This document shows positions 24,873 through 33,536 of a stretch of 64,000 nucleotides of DNA, in pieces (the first letter of the stretch is position 1; every line of letters starts with the position of its first letter). Under the pieces are notes generated by a model that was given only the letters and a program-made list of their open reading frames with translations, was not told the origin of the DNA and did not search any database. A program made the position numbers and the translations under genes. The stretch comes from an uncultured Eubacteriales bacterium (lineage in GTDB: Bacteria > Bacillota > Clostridia > Christensenellales > Aristaeellaceae). The stretch is from the NCBI GenBank assembly GCA_902801165.1, contig CADCHI010000006.1:1-64000 (forward strand), given 5' to 3'.

Positions 24873-26450
24873 ATGAACGAAGGAAAAAGGACAGAGGTCA
24901 AGCTGGAGCGCGGCAAGAACGCGGCCCGCAATGTCCTTTTTGGCGGCATCTACAGGATCTATGCCATGCTGACCCCCTTTGTGATGCGGACGGTGATCCT
25001 GTACCAGCTGGGCGTTGATTTTCTGGGCCTGGACAGCCTGTTTACCTCCATACTGCAGGTGTTGAACCTGGCGGAGCTGGGCGTGGGCAGCGCCATGGTG
25101 TTCAGCATGTACAAGCCCATCGTGGACGACGACCGGGAAAGCATCTGCGCCCTGCTGAACCTGTACAGGAAGATCTACTACGGCATCGGCGCGGTCATCC
25201 TCGTCGCCGGACTCGCGATCACGCCGCTGCTCCCCACCCTGGTGAAGGGAACCATTCCCGAGGGGATGAACCTGTACACCCTGTATTACCTCAACCTGGG
25301 CAGCACGGTCCTGTCCTACTGGGTGTTCGCCTACAAGGGCTGCCTCTTCGACGCCCATCAAAGGCTGGATGTCGCCCACAAGATCCACCTGCTGGTCGAC
25401 ACGATGAAGTATATCCTCGCCATCCTGCTGGTGTGCGTCTACCACAACTACTACTATTACCTCATCACCCGGCTGGTCTTTGACCTGGTCTACAACGCGA
25501 TCCGTTTTTTGTACGCCGGAAAGCACTATCCCGACTACCAGCCCAGGGGTACCCTGGACCCGGCCCGCAAGAAGATGATCGTCTCGAGGGTCATGGACCT
25601 GTTTACCGCCCGGCTGGGCGGCGTCGTGATGAACGCCTCGGACGCCCTGGTCATCTCCAGCTTCCTGGGCCTCCACGAGCTGGCCATATACCAGAACTAC
25701 TACTTCATCGTCTCCTCCCTGCGGGCCTGCCTGGAGGTGATCCTGTCCGCCTCCCTCGCCGGCATCGGCAACAGCCTGCTGACCGAGACCAAGGACAAGA
25801 ACTATTGGGACTTCCGCCGGCTGACCTTCATCTTCTGCTGGATCACGGGCCTGTCGTGCTGCATGCTGATGGCGCTGTACCAGCCCTTCATGCGCCTCTG
25901 GACCGGCGACCAGCTGCTGATGCCCATGAGCGTGGTCATCAGCCTGGTGCTGTACCTCTACGTGGTGGAGGTCAACCGCATCACCAACATCTACAAGGAC
26001 GCGGCTGGCATCTGGCATGAGGACCGCTTCCGCCCGCTGACGGCGGCCATCGTGAACGTGTGCCTGAACATCCTCACCATCCGCTGGATCGGCGTGTTCG
26101 GCGTCATCTTCTCCACGGTGATCGCGATTTCCGTCGTGGAGCTGCCGTGGCTGATCCACAACCTGTTCAAGCTGATCTTCCCGCGGGACTACATCGCCTC
26201 CTACGTGCGCCAGCTGCTGTTCTACCTGCTGACCGTGGCGGTCGTCTGCGCCGGAACCTACGCCGTCTGCACCGTTCCGCGGCTGAGCCTGATCCCCACG
26301 CTGGTCGTCCGCTTCCTGATTTCCCTGATCCTGCCGAACCTGCTGTTCCTGCTCGTGTATCGGCGCACGGATGAATTCAAGGGCTCCCTGGAAATGGCGG
26401 ATCGCCTGACCCACGGCAAACTGAAGGTGTTGAGCCGGCTCAAAGGCTGA
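24873..26450 (+). CDS. Wzx-type polysaccharide flippase
   Basis: A 525-residue polytopic membrane protein with about twelve to fourteen hydrophobic helices, a basic cytoplasmic N terminus (KLERGKNAARNVLFGGIYRI) and the polysaccharide biosynthesis protein/MATE-like pattern (TVILYQLGVDFLGLDSLFTSILQVLNLAELGVG). It should flip the completed lipid-linked repeat unit to the outer leaflet for Wzy. ATG 24873 was chosen over the in-frame TTG 24855 because AGGAGG lies four bases upstream. It sits downstream of four glycosyltransferase genes and before the fifth, a normal place in Wzx/Wzy clusters. Confidence 0.9.
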   Translation: MNEGKRTEVKLERGKNAARNVLFGGIYRIYAMLTPFVMRTVILYQLGVDFLGLDSLFTSILQVLNLAELGVGSAMVFSMYKPIVDDDRESICALLNLYRKIYYGIGAVILVAGLAITPLLPTLVKGTIPEGMNLYTLYYLNLGSTVLSYWVFAYKGCLFDAHQRLDVAHKIHLLVDTMKYILAILLVCVYHNYYYYLITRLVFDLVYNAIRFLYAGKHYPDYQPRGTLDPARKKMIVSRVMDLFTARLGGVVMNASDALVISSFLGLHELAIYQNYYFIVSSLRACLEVILSASLAGIGNSLLTETKDKNYWDFRRLTFIFCWITGLSCCMLMALYQPFMRLWTGDQLLMPMSVVISLVLYLYVVEVNRITNIYKDAAGIWHEDRFRPLTAAIVNVCLNILTIRWIGVFGVIFSTVIAISVVELPWLIHNLFKLIFPRDYIASYVRQLLFYLLTVAVVCAGTYAVCTVPRLSLIPTLVVRFLISLILPNLLFLLVYRRTDEFKGSLEMADRLTHGKLKVLSRLKG

Positions 26451-26464
26451 AAGGAGGTTCGCGC

Positions 26465-27460
26465 ATGACCATGAATCCCGAAGGCGGCGCAATGCCCCTG
26501 ATCTCCGTCATCGTGCCCATCTACAAGGTGGAGCAGTACCTGAATCGCTGTGTGGACAGCCTCCTGGCCCAGAGCTACCCGAACATCGAGGTGCTCCTGG
26601 TCGACGACGGCTCGCCGGACCAGTGCCCCCGCATCTGCGACGCCTATGCCGAGCGGGACGCACGGGTGCGCGTCATCCACAAGCCCAACGGCGGCCTGTC
26701 CGACGCCCGGAACGCCGGCATGGACGCGGCGAAGGGCGAATACCTGGCCTTTGTGGACGGGGACGACTATGTGGACCCGGACATGTACGCCGTCCTCTAC
26801 CAGGCGCTGCAAAAAACCGGCGACAAGCTGGCCATCTGCGGCTTCACCAAGATCACGGACACGGGCGTGATCCGGAGGAAAACCGACATGCGCTTCCCCC
26901 AGCGCATGACCGAGGATGAATTCTGGTACCAGCTCTTCTTCCCCAAGCGGGACCTGGGAACGGTGGCTTGGAACAAGCTCTATCACCGCTCCATACTCGA
27001 GGGGCTGCGCTTCCCGGTGGGCGCGATCCACGAGGACGAATGGCTGGTCCATCAGTACGTCAGTCGTGCGGGGCACATCTCCGTCGCCAATCAATGCCTG
27101 TACTACTACGTGGTCCGGGAGGGCAGTATCACGTCCCAGGCGCTTTCGCCCCGCTCGCTCTCCATTCTCCCCGCGTTCAGCCAACGCCTGGCCTATTTTG
27201 CGGAGAACAACAAGCAGCGGGCCGTGACGCTGACCATGCGAAACTATGCGCGTTACGTGGTCTTTTTCCTCAGCGACTGGCGGGGCGAGGCGCGCTACGC
27301 AAGCTACGTCTCCCAGGTCAAGGAGGACTTCAAGCGGGAAATCAAGCGCTACAAGGCGCAGGTATCCGCAAAGGAAGTCGCGTACTGGAAATGCGCACTG
27401 ATTGCGCCGACCCTGATGCGCCGTCTGCTGGACCACAAGGAACAGCAAAAGAGGAAATGA
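26465..27460 (+). CDS. Glycosyltransferase family 2
   Basis: A 331-residue GT-A glycosyltransferase with SVIVPIYKVEQYLNRCVDSLLAQSYP-type N terminus, VLLVDDGSPDQCP, HKPNGGLSDARNAGM, and the metal-binding FVDGDDYVDP. It is a close paralogue of the frameshifted GT2 at 23764-24812 and shows what that gene should look like. ATG 26465 has AAGGAGG six bases upstream and lies 14 bases after the flippase stop. It is the last gene of the main EPS transcript before a 188-base gap holding a new promoter. Confidence 0.92.
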   Translation: MTMNPEGGAMPLISVIVPIYKVEQYLNRCVDSLLAQSYPNIEVLLVDDGSPDQCPRICDAYAERDARVRVIHKPNGGLSDARNAGMDAAKGEYLAFVDGDDYVDPDMYAVLYQALQKTGDKLAICGFTKITDTGVIRRKTDMRFPQRMTEDEFWYQLFFPKRDLGTVAWNKLYHRSILEGLRFPVGAIHEDEWLVHQYVSRAGHISVANQCLYYYVVREGSITSQALSPRSLSILPAFSQRLAYFAENNKQRAVTLTMRNYARYVVFFLSDWRGEARYASYVSQVKEDFKREIKRYKAQVSAKEVAYWKCALIAPTLMRRLLDHKEQQKRK

Positions 27461-27510
27461 GAGCAGGCTGCCCGCGCGTCGAAAACCTTCCTTACGCGGC
27501 AGATTGTGAA

Positions 27511-27539
27511 TTGACAGCGCAAAGGCGCGACGGTATACT
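27511..27539 (+). promoter_or_regulatory. Internal promoter for the phosphoglycosyltransferase
   Basis: A consensus TTGACA (27511-27516) and TATACT (27534-27539) with a 17-base spacer lie in the gap before the last EPS gene. It gives a leader of about 100 nucleotides. Confidence 0.82.
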
Positions 27540-27648
27540 ACTTATAGAGAAGTCGGGTTTTTGTAACATCGGCGGAATCCCCTGGCGCGCGGAGGGAATG
27601 CCGCCGGGCCACCCGGTAACGACCCTCACATGAAGGAGAGGCAAGAGT

Positions 27649-29142
27649 ATGTACAAGAGAAAAACCAGCGGTTGGTCCCAGCACCTGGATTTCATGGCGC
27701 TGGATATTCTCTGCCTGGAGATCGCATGGCTCGGCTCCGCCCTGTTGCGCTCCTCCTGGCAGGAGCTGTGCTACAACACCACCTTCTGGGTGCTGTGTGT
27801 CGGCATGGCCTTCATCGATCTGCTGACCATGGTGCTGATGGACGCGTACCACAGCGTCATCCGCCGCGATTCCTACAAGGAAGCGCGCGGGGTCTTCAAC
27901 CAGACGCTGTACCTGACAGCCGGCCTCGTCGTGTTCGTGCTGCTGCTCAGGAACGACAGCATCAACACCGTCCAGGTACTGATGCCCACGCTGCCCATCT
28001 ATTTCCTGCTCTGCCTCAATATGCGCGTGCTGTGGAAGGAACACCTGCGCAAGCACCTGCATTTGAAGAACCGGACCGGCATGCTGGTCGTGGCCGCGCA
28101 GAGCCGCCTGCGGGATGTGGTCACGGCGCTGGTCAACCACAACTACAACAGCTACCGCTTTGTGGGCGCCGCTCTGCTGGAAGATGAGGGCGATTTCGCG
28201 GAGGCGGAAAGGGAACTGGCCCACATCAAGCACGGCGACCAGGAAATCGAGGCGCTGAAGGTGGTGGCCAACCGCAGCACCCTCATCTCCTACCTGATCA
28301 ACAGCTGGGTGGACGAGGTGTACGTGGACATCGCCGCCGGCGACCCCATGCCGGTGGAACTGATCAACGAAATCATGGGCATGGGCATCACCGTCCACGT
28401 GGCCCTGAACAGCATGGACCAGCTGGAGGCCCGACACAAGAATGTGGAATGGGTCTGCGGTCAGGTCACCATCACCACCAGCCTTGGCTACGTCACAGGC
28501 CGCGATCTGCTGCTGAAGCGGATCATGGATATCGCCGGCGGACTGGTCGGCTGCGCGATCACCGGGGTCCTGACCCTTATCCTCGCGCCGTTCATCTACT
28601 CGGCGTCCCCCGGCCCCATCTTCTTCAAGCAGATGCGCATCGGTGAAAACGGCAGGCGCTTCTGGATCTACAAATTCCGCAGCATGTACATGGACGCGGA
28701 GAAACGCAAGCAGGAGGTGGCCGCCGCCGAGGGCCAGCAGGACCATCTCATGTTCAAGATGGAGCATGACCCGCGCATCATCGGCCAGGTCCAGCGCCCC
28801 GACGGCAGCTGGAAGAAGGGCATCGGCGGCTGGATCAGGGACCTGTCCCTGGACGAGTTCCCACAGTTCTTCAACGTGCTCAAGGGCGATATGTCCCTGG
28901 TGGGCACCCGCCCGCCCACGGTGGACGAGTGGGAGCGCTATGAGCCCTACCACCGCGGCAGGATGTCCACGAAGCCCGGAATCACGGGCCTGTGGCAGAT
29001 CAGCGGCCGCAGCAAGATCCGCGATTTCAACCAGGTGGTTCAGCTGGACCGCGAATACATCGAGAACTGGTCCCTGCTGCTGGACTGCAAGATCCTGCTG
29101 CGCACGGTGTGGGTGGTGATCACGCGCAGCGGCGCCATGTAA
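27649..29142 (+). CDS. Polyprenyl-phosphate glycosyl-1-phosphate transferase (WbaP/WcaJ type)
   Basis: A 497-residue initiating enzyme that transfers sugar-1-phosphate from a UDP-sugar to undecaprenyl phosphate. The N-terminal third has four transmembrane helices, the middle is a CoA-binding-like Rossmann domain (residues ~130-270), and the C-terminal catalytic domain has a membrane re-entrant helix, KRIMDIAGGLVG, the basic YKFRSMYMDAE segment, the Asp-Glu pair in DLSLDEFPQ near residue 400, GTRPPTVDEWERY and KPGITGLWQISGRS. It uses ATG 27649 with GGAGAGG upstream. Placement at the end of the cluster behind its own promoter and before a terminator means initiation of synthesis can be tuned apart from the other steps. 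Confidence 0.95.
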   Translation: MYKRKTSGWSQHLDFMALDILCLEIAWLGSALLRSSWQELCYNTTFWVLCVGMAFIDLLTMVLMDAYHSVIRRDSYKEARGVFNQTLYLTAGLVVFVLLLRNDSINTVQVLMPTLPIYFLLCLNMRVLWKEHLRKHLHLKNRTGMLVVAAQSRLRDVVTALVNHNYNSYRFVGAALLEDEGDFAEAERELAHIKHGDQEIEALKVVANRSTLISYLINSWVDEVYVDIAAGDPMPVELINEIMGMGITVHVALNSMDQLEARHKNVEWVCGQVTITTSLGYVTGRDLLLKRIMDIAGGLVGCAITGVLTLILAPFIYSASPGPIFFKQMRIGENGRRFWIYKFRSMYMDAEKRKQEVAAAEGQQDHLMFKMEHDPRIIGQVQRPDGSWKKGIGGWIRDLSLDEFPQFFNVLKGDMSLVGTRPPTVDEWERYEPYHRGRMSTKPGITGLWQISGRSKIRDFNQVVQLDREYIENWSLLLDCKILLRTVWVVITRSGAM

Positions 29143-29203
29143 CGCGAGCCTGTCGCAAGGCGAACGGGTCCCGCGGTTCGACAATTGTATTGCCACGGAT
29201 TCA

Positions 29204-29242
29204 CGCCCCGGAAAGCGCCGCATATCGGCGCTTTTCGGGGCG
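29204..29242 (+). terminator. Terminator of the polysaccharide cluster
   Basis: A 17-bp stem with one G-T pair (29204-29220 with 29226-29242) and a five-base loop, followed by a T-rich stretch (TTGCTGCTTCTT). Confidence 0.75.
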
Positions 29243-29260
29243 TTGCTGCTTCTTGCAGGC

Positions 29261-29302
29261 AAAAAAGGCGGGGCGGCAGGACCTTCCCGGTCCTGCCGCC
29301 CC
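29261..29302 (-). terminator. Terminator for the small acidic protein gene
   Basis: On the minus strand a perfect 14-bp GC-rich stem (29289-29302 with 29270-29283) is followed within three bases by six T residues (29261-29266). Confidence 0.9.
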
Positions 29303-29320
29303 ACATCTCAATATCCCCAG

Positions 29321-29629
29321 CTACAGCTCCAGATTCCTTCCCATCTGCGCCGCCATGTCCAGGCGCTCCGCCAGCGGCCCGACGCCGTCGATCCGCTCCG
29401 CCATGGCGCGATAGTCCCCGGCCAGCGCGCCGAGCTCCTCCAGCGCGTCGTCCAGCTCCTCCCGGGCGTCCTCTCCGCCCAGCTCGTCGAACAGCATCAG
29501 CGCGTCGTCAAATTCCGCGTTGAGCTCCTCCAGCGCCTCGGCCTCCCCGCCGTCCAGCGACTCCGCCAGAGCGTCCAGCTCCGCGAGGATCTCCCGCAGC
29601 CGGTCCACATAGTTGTCCATTGCCAGCAC
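29321..29629 (-). CDS. Small acidic helical protein, unknown function
   Basis: Encodes 102 residues, very acidic and almost entirely helical or coiled-coil by pattern (DALAESLDGGEAEALEELNAEF and similar heptads). It has no signal peptide or membrane segment. The start is GTG 29629, because GAGGAGG lies six to seven bases upstream; ATG 29620 is the fallback. A TTGCGG-17-TATACT promoter precedes it and a strong terminator follows, so it is an independent single-gene unit. I do not recognise the family, and no function is proposed. Confidence 0.7.
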   Translation of the reverse strand: MLAMDNYVDRLREILAELDALAESLDGGEAEALEELNAEFDDALMLFDELGGEDAREELDDALEELGALAGDYRAMAERIDGVGPLAERLDMAAQMGRNLEL

Positions 29630-29650
29630 GATACCGCCTCCTCGTCCTCC

Positions 29651-29679
29651 AGTATACCGCCAAATCGCCGTTCCCGCAA
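29651..29679 (-). promoter_or_regulatory. Promoter for the small acidic protein
   Basis: Minus strand TTGCGG (29674-29679) and TATACT (29651-29656), 17 bases apart, directly upstream of the ribosome-binding site. Confidence 0.6.
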
Positions 29680-29806
29680 GCGCCGGAAGGCTTCATGTCC
29701 CGGCGCAAACAAAATTTCTCCGCGCTCCGCCATTTTGGAAGGTAAAACGGGCCCTTTGATCGAATATTTGTATGATGTGCTTTTCTTTCACAACGGAGGT
29801 AAATCT

Positions 29807-30067
29807 ATGGACAAGAAGACCGCGCTGATCCGCCGCCTGCGCACGGCGACCGCGCTGATCCTGGTGGGGCTGTACGTCCTGGGCCTGATCGCCATGGTGG
29901 CCTTTTCCTTCCAGGCAGGGCTCATCCTCTGGGTGATCTCCACGCTGGGCGGCATCGGCCTGCTGTACTGGATCCGCACCGTGGACAAGCGGAACGCGCC
30001 GGAGGAGAATCAGAAGCCCGACGGACCGGAGCAGCCCTCCGGGGAGGCGGACAAGCCATGCGAATGA
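29807..30067 (+). CDS. Small two-pass membrane protein
   Basis: Encodes 86 residues: a short basic N terminus, two hydrophobic helices (about 13-34 and 38-56) and a charged proline/glutamate-rich cytoplasmic tail. It was chosen from ATG 29807 with CGGAGG seven bases upstream; the frame further upstream is fortuitous. It overlaps the trmB start by ten bases, so the two are probably co-transcribed. Not recognised as a named family. Confidence 0.72.
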   Translation: MDKKTALIRRLRTATALILVGLYVLGLIAMVAFSFQAGLILWVISTLGGIGLLYWIRTVDKRNAPEENQKPDGPEQPSGEADKPCE

Positions 30068-30759
30068 GGCGAAAGCCCTGGACGGAGCTGGAGCTGGCCG
30101 CCAGTGCCTGCTTCATCGAGGAGCCGGCCATTCACCGGGGCCGCTGGCAGACGCTGTTCCCGGAAACGCGCCCGGTGCATCTGGAGATCGGCTGCGGCAA
30201 GGGCGTCTCCACCGCGCAGATGGCCCGCGCCAACCCGGGCATCAACTACATCGCCGTGGACGAGGTGCGCCACGTCCTCGCGGTGGCCGTCCGCAACGCC
30301 AGGCAGGCCTATGAGGGCCGGGAGCCGGAAAACCTCCGGTTTTCCGCGGTGGACGCCATGCGCATCTACGACACCTTCTCCCCCGCCGACGGCATCCAGC
30401 GCATCTACATCAACTTCTGCAACCCCTGGGACGAGCGGGCCAAGCACCACAAGCGCCGCCTGACCCACCCCCGGCAGCTCAACCAGTACCGGGACTTCCT
30501 CGCCCCCGGCGGCGAGCTCTGGTTCAAGACGGACAACGACGCCCTGTTCACCGCCACCAAGCGCTACCTGGGCGAGTGCGCCTTCGAGATCCTCTACCAG
30601 ACCGACGATCTCCACGCCTCGGGCTTTACGCCGAACTACGTCAGCGAGCACGAGCAGCTGTACGTCGGCATGGGCAAGAACATCCACTTCCTGATCGCAA
30701 GGATGGTGCCGCTTCCCGGCACAGATGATATTCACCAGACAGATGGAGGGAAACAAAAC
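30058..30759 (+). CDS. trmB: tRNA (guanine-N7-)-methyltransferase, open into the next gene
   Basis: Residues 1-234 of a 593-residue open frame are a complete TrmB, the SAM-dependent enzyme that methylates G46 of tRNA. Motifs are the N-terminal RRKPWTELEL, SAM-binding HLEIGCGKGVSTAQMA, YIAVDEVRHVL, the characteristic INFCNPWDERAKHHKRRLT, and WFKTDNDALF. Normal family members end near this point. No stop codon follows: the frame runs straight into the aldolase gene, whose own ATG (30760) has a TGGAGGG ribosome-binding site. The end given here is that boundary, not a stop. Either a real TrmB-aldolase fusion is made, or the trmB stop has been lost and both forms are produced. Confidence 0.88.
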
Positions 30760-31839
30760 ATGAGCAGCTTCTTTGAAACCAACCGCGATCGCCTCGAAAA
30801 CTTCACCCGCGTCTCCGGCAGCGTCGGCGCCCGCGCCGACTATGTGCAGGGCGGCGGCGGCAACACCTCCGCCAAGCTGGACGGCGGCCTGATGGCCATC
30901 AAGGCCTCTGGCTACTGCCTGAAGGACATCCGCCCCGACGCCGCCTACGCCGTGCTGGACTACGAGGCCCTCCGCGCCTTCTACAACGGCAGCAACCCCG
31001 CCGACTTCGAGGACGTGGAGAAGGCCGGCAGCGACCAGGCCAAGGCCAACACCCGCGCGATCGAGGGCCTTGCCGCGCTGCGCCCCTCGGTGGAGGCCGG
31101 CTTCCACTCCATTCTCAGCACCTACGTCGCCCACAGCCACAGCGTCTACGCCAACCTGGCCGCCTGCAGCGAAGAGCTCGCCGCCATCGCCGCCAAGGCC
31201 CTCGAAGGCGCGGACTACACCTGGGGCTGGGTCTCCTACGTCGATCCCGGCGCCCGCCTGACCTTCTCCATCCGGGACGAGCTGAAGCGCGTCAAGGTAG
31301 CGACCGGTCGCGTGCCCGCCGCCATCTTCATGCAGAACCACGGCCTGATCGTCCACAGCGACGATCCCGACGAGTGCATCCGCATCCACACCGACGTCAA
31401 CAACCGCATCGCCAAAGCCTTCGGCATCGAAAACGGCGACTTCCCCGCCGTCTCCGTCCGCGAGGCGGGCGACGGCCTGGTGGAGGCGGTGTGCCCCTAC
31501 CTCGCCGAGCAGCTGGCCTCCGGCGACTTCAGCGAGAAATTCCTGCTGGAGTCCCCGCTGTACCCCGACCAGCTGGTGTTCCTGACCGGCGCCTTCTCCT
31601 TCGGCGAGGGCAAGCCCGAGGCGGGCGCGGCCGTGGCCAACCCCAAGACCGGCGTCGTCACCTTCAACATGCCCGCCGCGAAGGCCCAGGTCATCGCCGA
31701 TACGCTGACCGCCGTCACCTTCATCTGCCGCACCATCGCCAGGAACGGCTATCACCTCTCCACCATGGGCGAGGCCGCCAAGGCCTTCATCGCCAACTGG
31801 GAGAGCGAGAAGTACCGCAAGTCCCTGGCCGGAAAATAA
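30760..31839 (+). CDS. Class II aldolase/adducin-family protein
   Basis: A 359-residue zinc-dependent aldolase-type protein, related to rhamnulose-1-phosphate and fuculose-phosphate aldolases and their longer relatives. GGGNTSAKLDGGLMAIKASG near residue 30 (phosphate/substrate binding), STYVAHSHSVYANLAA (His-x-His zinc ligands near residue 128) and FMQNHGLIVHSDDPDE (third His) are present. ATG 30760 has TGGAGGG nine bases upstream, so it can be translated by itself, although it is also in frame with trmB. It probably cleaves a phosphorylated sugar or, like some family members, has another carbonyl chemistry. The substrate is unknown. Confidence 0.88.
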   Translation: MSSFFETNRDRLENFTRVSGSVGARADYVQGGGGNTSAKLDGGLMAIKASGYCLKDIRPDAAYAVLDYEALRAFYNGSNPADFEDVEKAGSDQAKANTRAIEGLAALRPSVEAGFHSILSTYVAHSHSVYANLAACSEELAAIAAKALEGADYTWGWVSYVDPGARLTFSIRDELKRVKVATGRVPAAIFMQNHGLIVHSDDPDECIRIHTDVNNRIAKAFGIENGDFPAVSVREAGDGLVEAVCPYLAEQLASGDFSEKFLLESPLYPDQLVFLTGAFSFGEGKPEAGAAVANPKTGVVTFNMPAAKAQVIADTLTAVTFICRTIARNGYHLSTMGEAAKAFIANWESEKYRKSLAGK

Positions 31840-31845
31840 AAAACA

Positions 31846-31881
31846 GGCTGCGGACCGGTGCCGTCAGCACAGTCCGCAGCC
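31846..31881. other. Stem-loop between aldolase and NlpC genes
   Basis: A perfect 10-bp stem (31846-31855 with 31872-31881) with a 16-base loop. An A-rich run lies on its left, so it has terminator form only for the minus strand; on the plus strand it may be a processing or attenuation hairpin. Confidence 0.55.
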
Positions 31882-31915
31882 CGTCGCCGCCAAATGCCGA
31901 TACAAAGGAGTTTCC

Positions 31916-32395
31916 ATGCACAGAGCCGCCCGCTTTCTCCTGATCCAGACCGCCGCGCTGTGGCTGTGTCTGCTCCTGATCTGCCTCGCGGGCACGGGGC
32001 TGACCCAGGGCGAGCGCGTGGCGCTGCGCGCCCTCGAGCACCTCGGCAAGCCCTACGTGCTGGGCGCGCGGGGCCCCGAGCGGTTCGACTGCAGCGGCCT
32101 GGTCATGTACTGCCTGGAGCCGGAGGGGTTCACCTTCGCGCGCCACTCCGCCGAGGAGATCGGCACCGACGCGCGCTATCCCCTCATCACCCGCCCGTCG
32201 GCGCTGCTGACGGGCGACGTGGTGTGCTTTGACACCGTGCAGGATCGGGACCCCAGCGACCACATGGGCTTCTACATCGGCGGCAAACAGTTCGTCCACG
32301 CCTCCTCCACCGGCGAGGTCAAGATCAGCGCCCTGGAGGGCTATTATCTCGAGTGCTTTACCGGCGCGCGGCGCTATGTCAGCGTCTACTTCTGA
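31916..32395 (+). CDS. NlpC/P60-family cell-wall hydrolase
   Basis: A 159-residue exported cysteine peptidase. A basic N terminus and a hydrophobic segment (about residues 8-27) act as signal peptide or anchor. The catalytic triad is visible: C59 in RFDCSGLV, H116 in SDHMGFYIG and H128 in FVHASS. Family members cut gamma-D-glutamyl-diamino acid bonds in peptidoglycan stem peptides. AAAGGAG lies five bases before the ATG. It is compact, a single domain without SH3 or LysM repeats, and lies between the aldolase and cobT with no obvious functional link. Confidence 0.88.
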   Translation: MHRAARFLLIQTAALWLCLLLICLAGTGLTQGERVALRALEHLGKPYVLGARGPERFDCSGLVMYCLEPEGFTFARHSAEEIGTDARYPLITRPSALLTGDVVCFDTVQDRDPSDHMGFYIGGKQFVHASSTGEVKISALEGYYLECFTGARRYVSVYF

Positions 32396-32438
32396 CGCGC
32401 CCGCCCGCTTCCAAGCCATCAAAGGAAAGCGACACGCC

Positions 32439-33536
32439 ATGGAACAGTTTCTGCAAAACCTGATCGACGCCATTCCCGAGCCGGATCAATCGGCCATCGA
32501 GGCCGCGCTGGCTCGCCAGGACAGCCTCGCCAAGCCGCCCCACAGCCTGGGCAAGCTGGAGGACCTCTCCGTAAAGCTGGCGGGCATGACGGGCAAGCTA
32601 TACAACCCGGTGGATCGCCGCCGGGTGCTGATCTTCGCCTCCGACAACGGCATCGTCGCCGAGGGCGTCGCCAGCTGCCCCCAGAGCGTCACCCTCAGCC
32701 AGACCATCAACTTCACCCGGGGCCTCACCGGCGTGGCCGTGCTGGCCCGCCACTTCGGGGCCGACCTTGACGTGATGGACGTGGGCATCAACGCGGACTT
32801 CCAGCATCCCGGCGTCCGGAACCTGAAGATCGCCCACGGCACCCGCAACTTCGCCGTGGAGCCCGCCATGACCCGCGAGCAGGCCCTGCGCGCCATCGAA
32901 ATCGGCGCGGAGGCCGCCCGGCGCGCCGTGGGCGACGGCATCCAGATCGTCGGCGTGGGCGAAATGGGCATCGGCAACACCTCCACCTCCAGCGCGGTGC
33001 TCTCGACGTTGACGGGCCTGCCCGCCGCCCAGACGGTCAGCCGCGGCGCGGGCATCGGCGACAACGCCTTTGCCAAAAAGCTGCGGGTCATCGACGAGGC
33101 CCTCGCCCGCTGGCAGCCCGACCCGGAGGACCCCGTGGACGTGCTCACGAAGGTGGGCGGCTTCGATCTCGCCGCCATGTGCGGCGCGTTCCTCGGCGCG
33201 GCGTCCCTGCGCCTGCCCGTGGTCATCGACGGCTTCATCAGCGCCGTGGCCGCGCTCTGCGCCTTCCGCCTCGCGCCCCTGTCCGCCGCCTACATGATCC
33301 CCTCCCACGCCTCCGCCGAGCGGGGCTACCGCGTCGCCATGGAGGCCATGGGCCTGGAGCCCATGCTGCTGATGAACATGCGCCTCGGCGAGGGCAGCGG
33401 CTGCCCCATCGCCTTTGAGATCGTCGCCGCTTCCCAGACCGTCCTCCGGGAGATGGCCACCTTCCAGGAGGCCGCCATCGACGACGGCTACCTCGAGGGC
33501 ATCCGCGGCAACAAGGCCGCCCTGGGGGAAGCATGA
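32439..33536 (+). CDS. cobT: Nicotinate-nucleotide--dimethylbenzimidazole phosphoribosyltransferase
   Basis: A 365-residue enzyme that activates the lower-ligand base for cobamides by transferring phosphoribose from nicotinate mononucleotide. Characteristic stretches are QDSLAKPPHSLGKLEDL, VLIFASDNGIVAEGV, GVGEMGIGNTSTSSA, and the C-terminal catalytic Glu region GEGSGCPIAFEIV. The start at 32439 was chosen for AAAGGAAAG upstream and the natural N terminus; the longer frame upstream overlaps the NlpC gene. It overlaps cobU by four bases (ATGA), opening a tightly coupled nucleotide-loop operon. Confidence 0.95.
   Translation: MEQFLQNLIDAIPEPDQSAIEAALARQDSLAKPPHSLGKLEDLSVKLAGMTGKLYNPVDRRRVLIFASDNGIVAEGVASCPQSVTLSQTINFTRGLTGVAVLARHFGADLDVMDVGINADFQHPGVRNLKIAHGTRNFAVEPAMTREQALRAIEIGAEAARRAVGDGIQIVGVGEMGIGNTSTSSAVLSTLTGLPAAQTVSRGAGIGDNAFAKKLRVIDEALARWQPDPEDPVDVLTKVGGFDLAAMCGAFLGAASLRLPVVIDGFISAVAALCAFRLAPLSAAYMIPSHASAERGYRVAMEAMGLEPMLLMNMRLGEGSGCPIAFEIVAASQTVLREMATFQEAAIDDGYLEGIRGNKAALGEA

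Noticed and set aside
31840-32438. Cobalamin riboswitch before the cob genes
   Set aside because: The upstream gaps are too short, and no B12-box-like conserved core was recognised.
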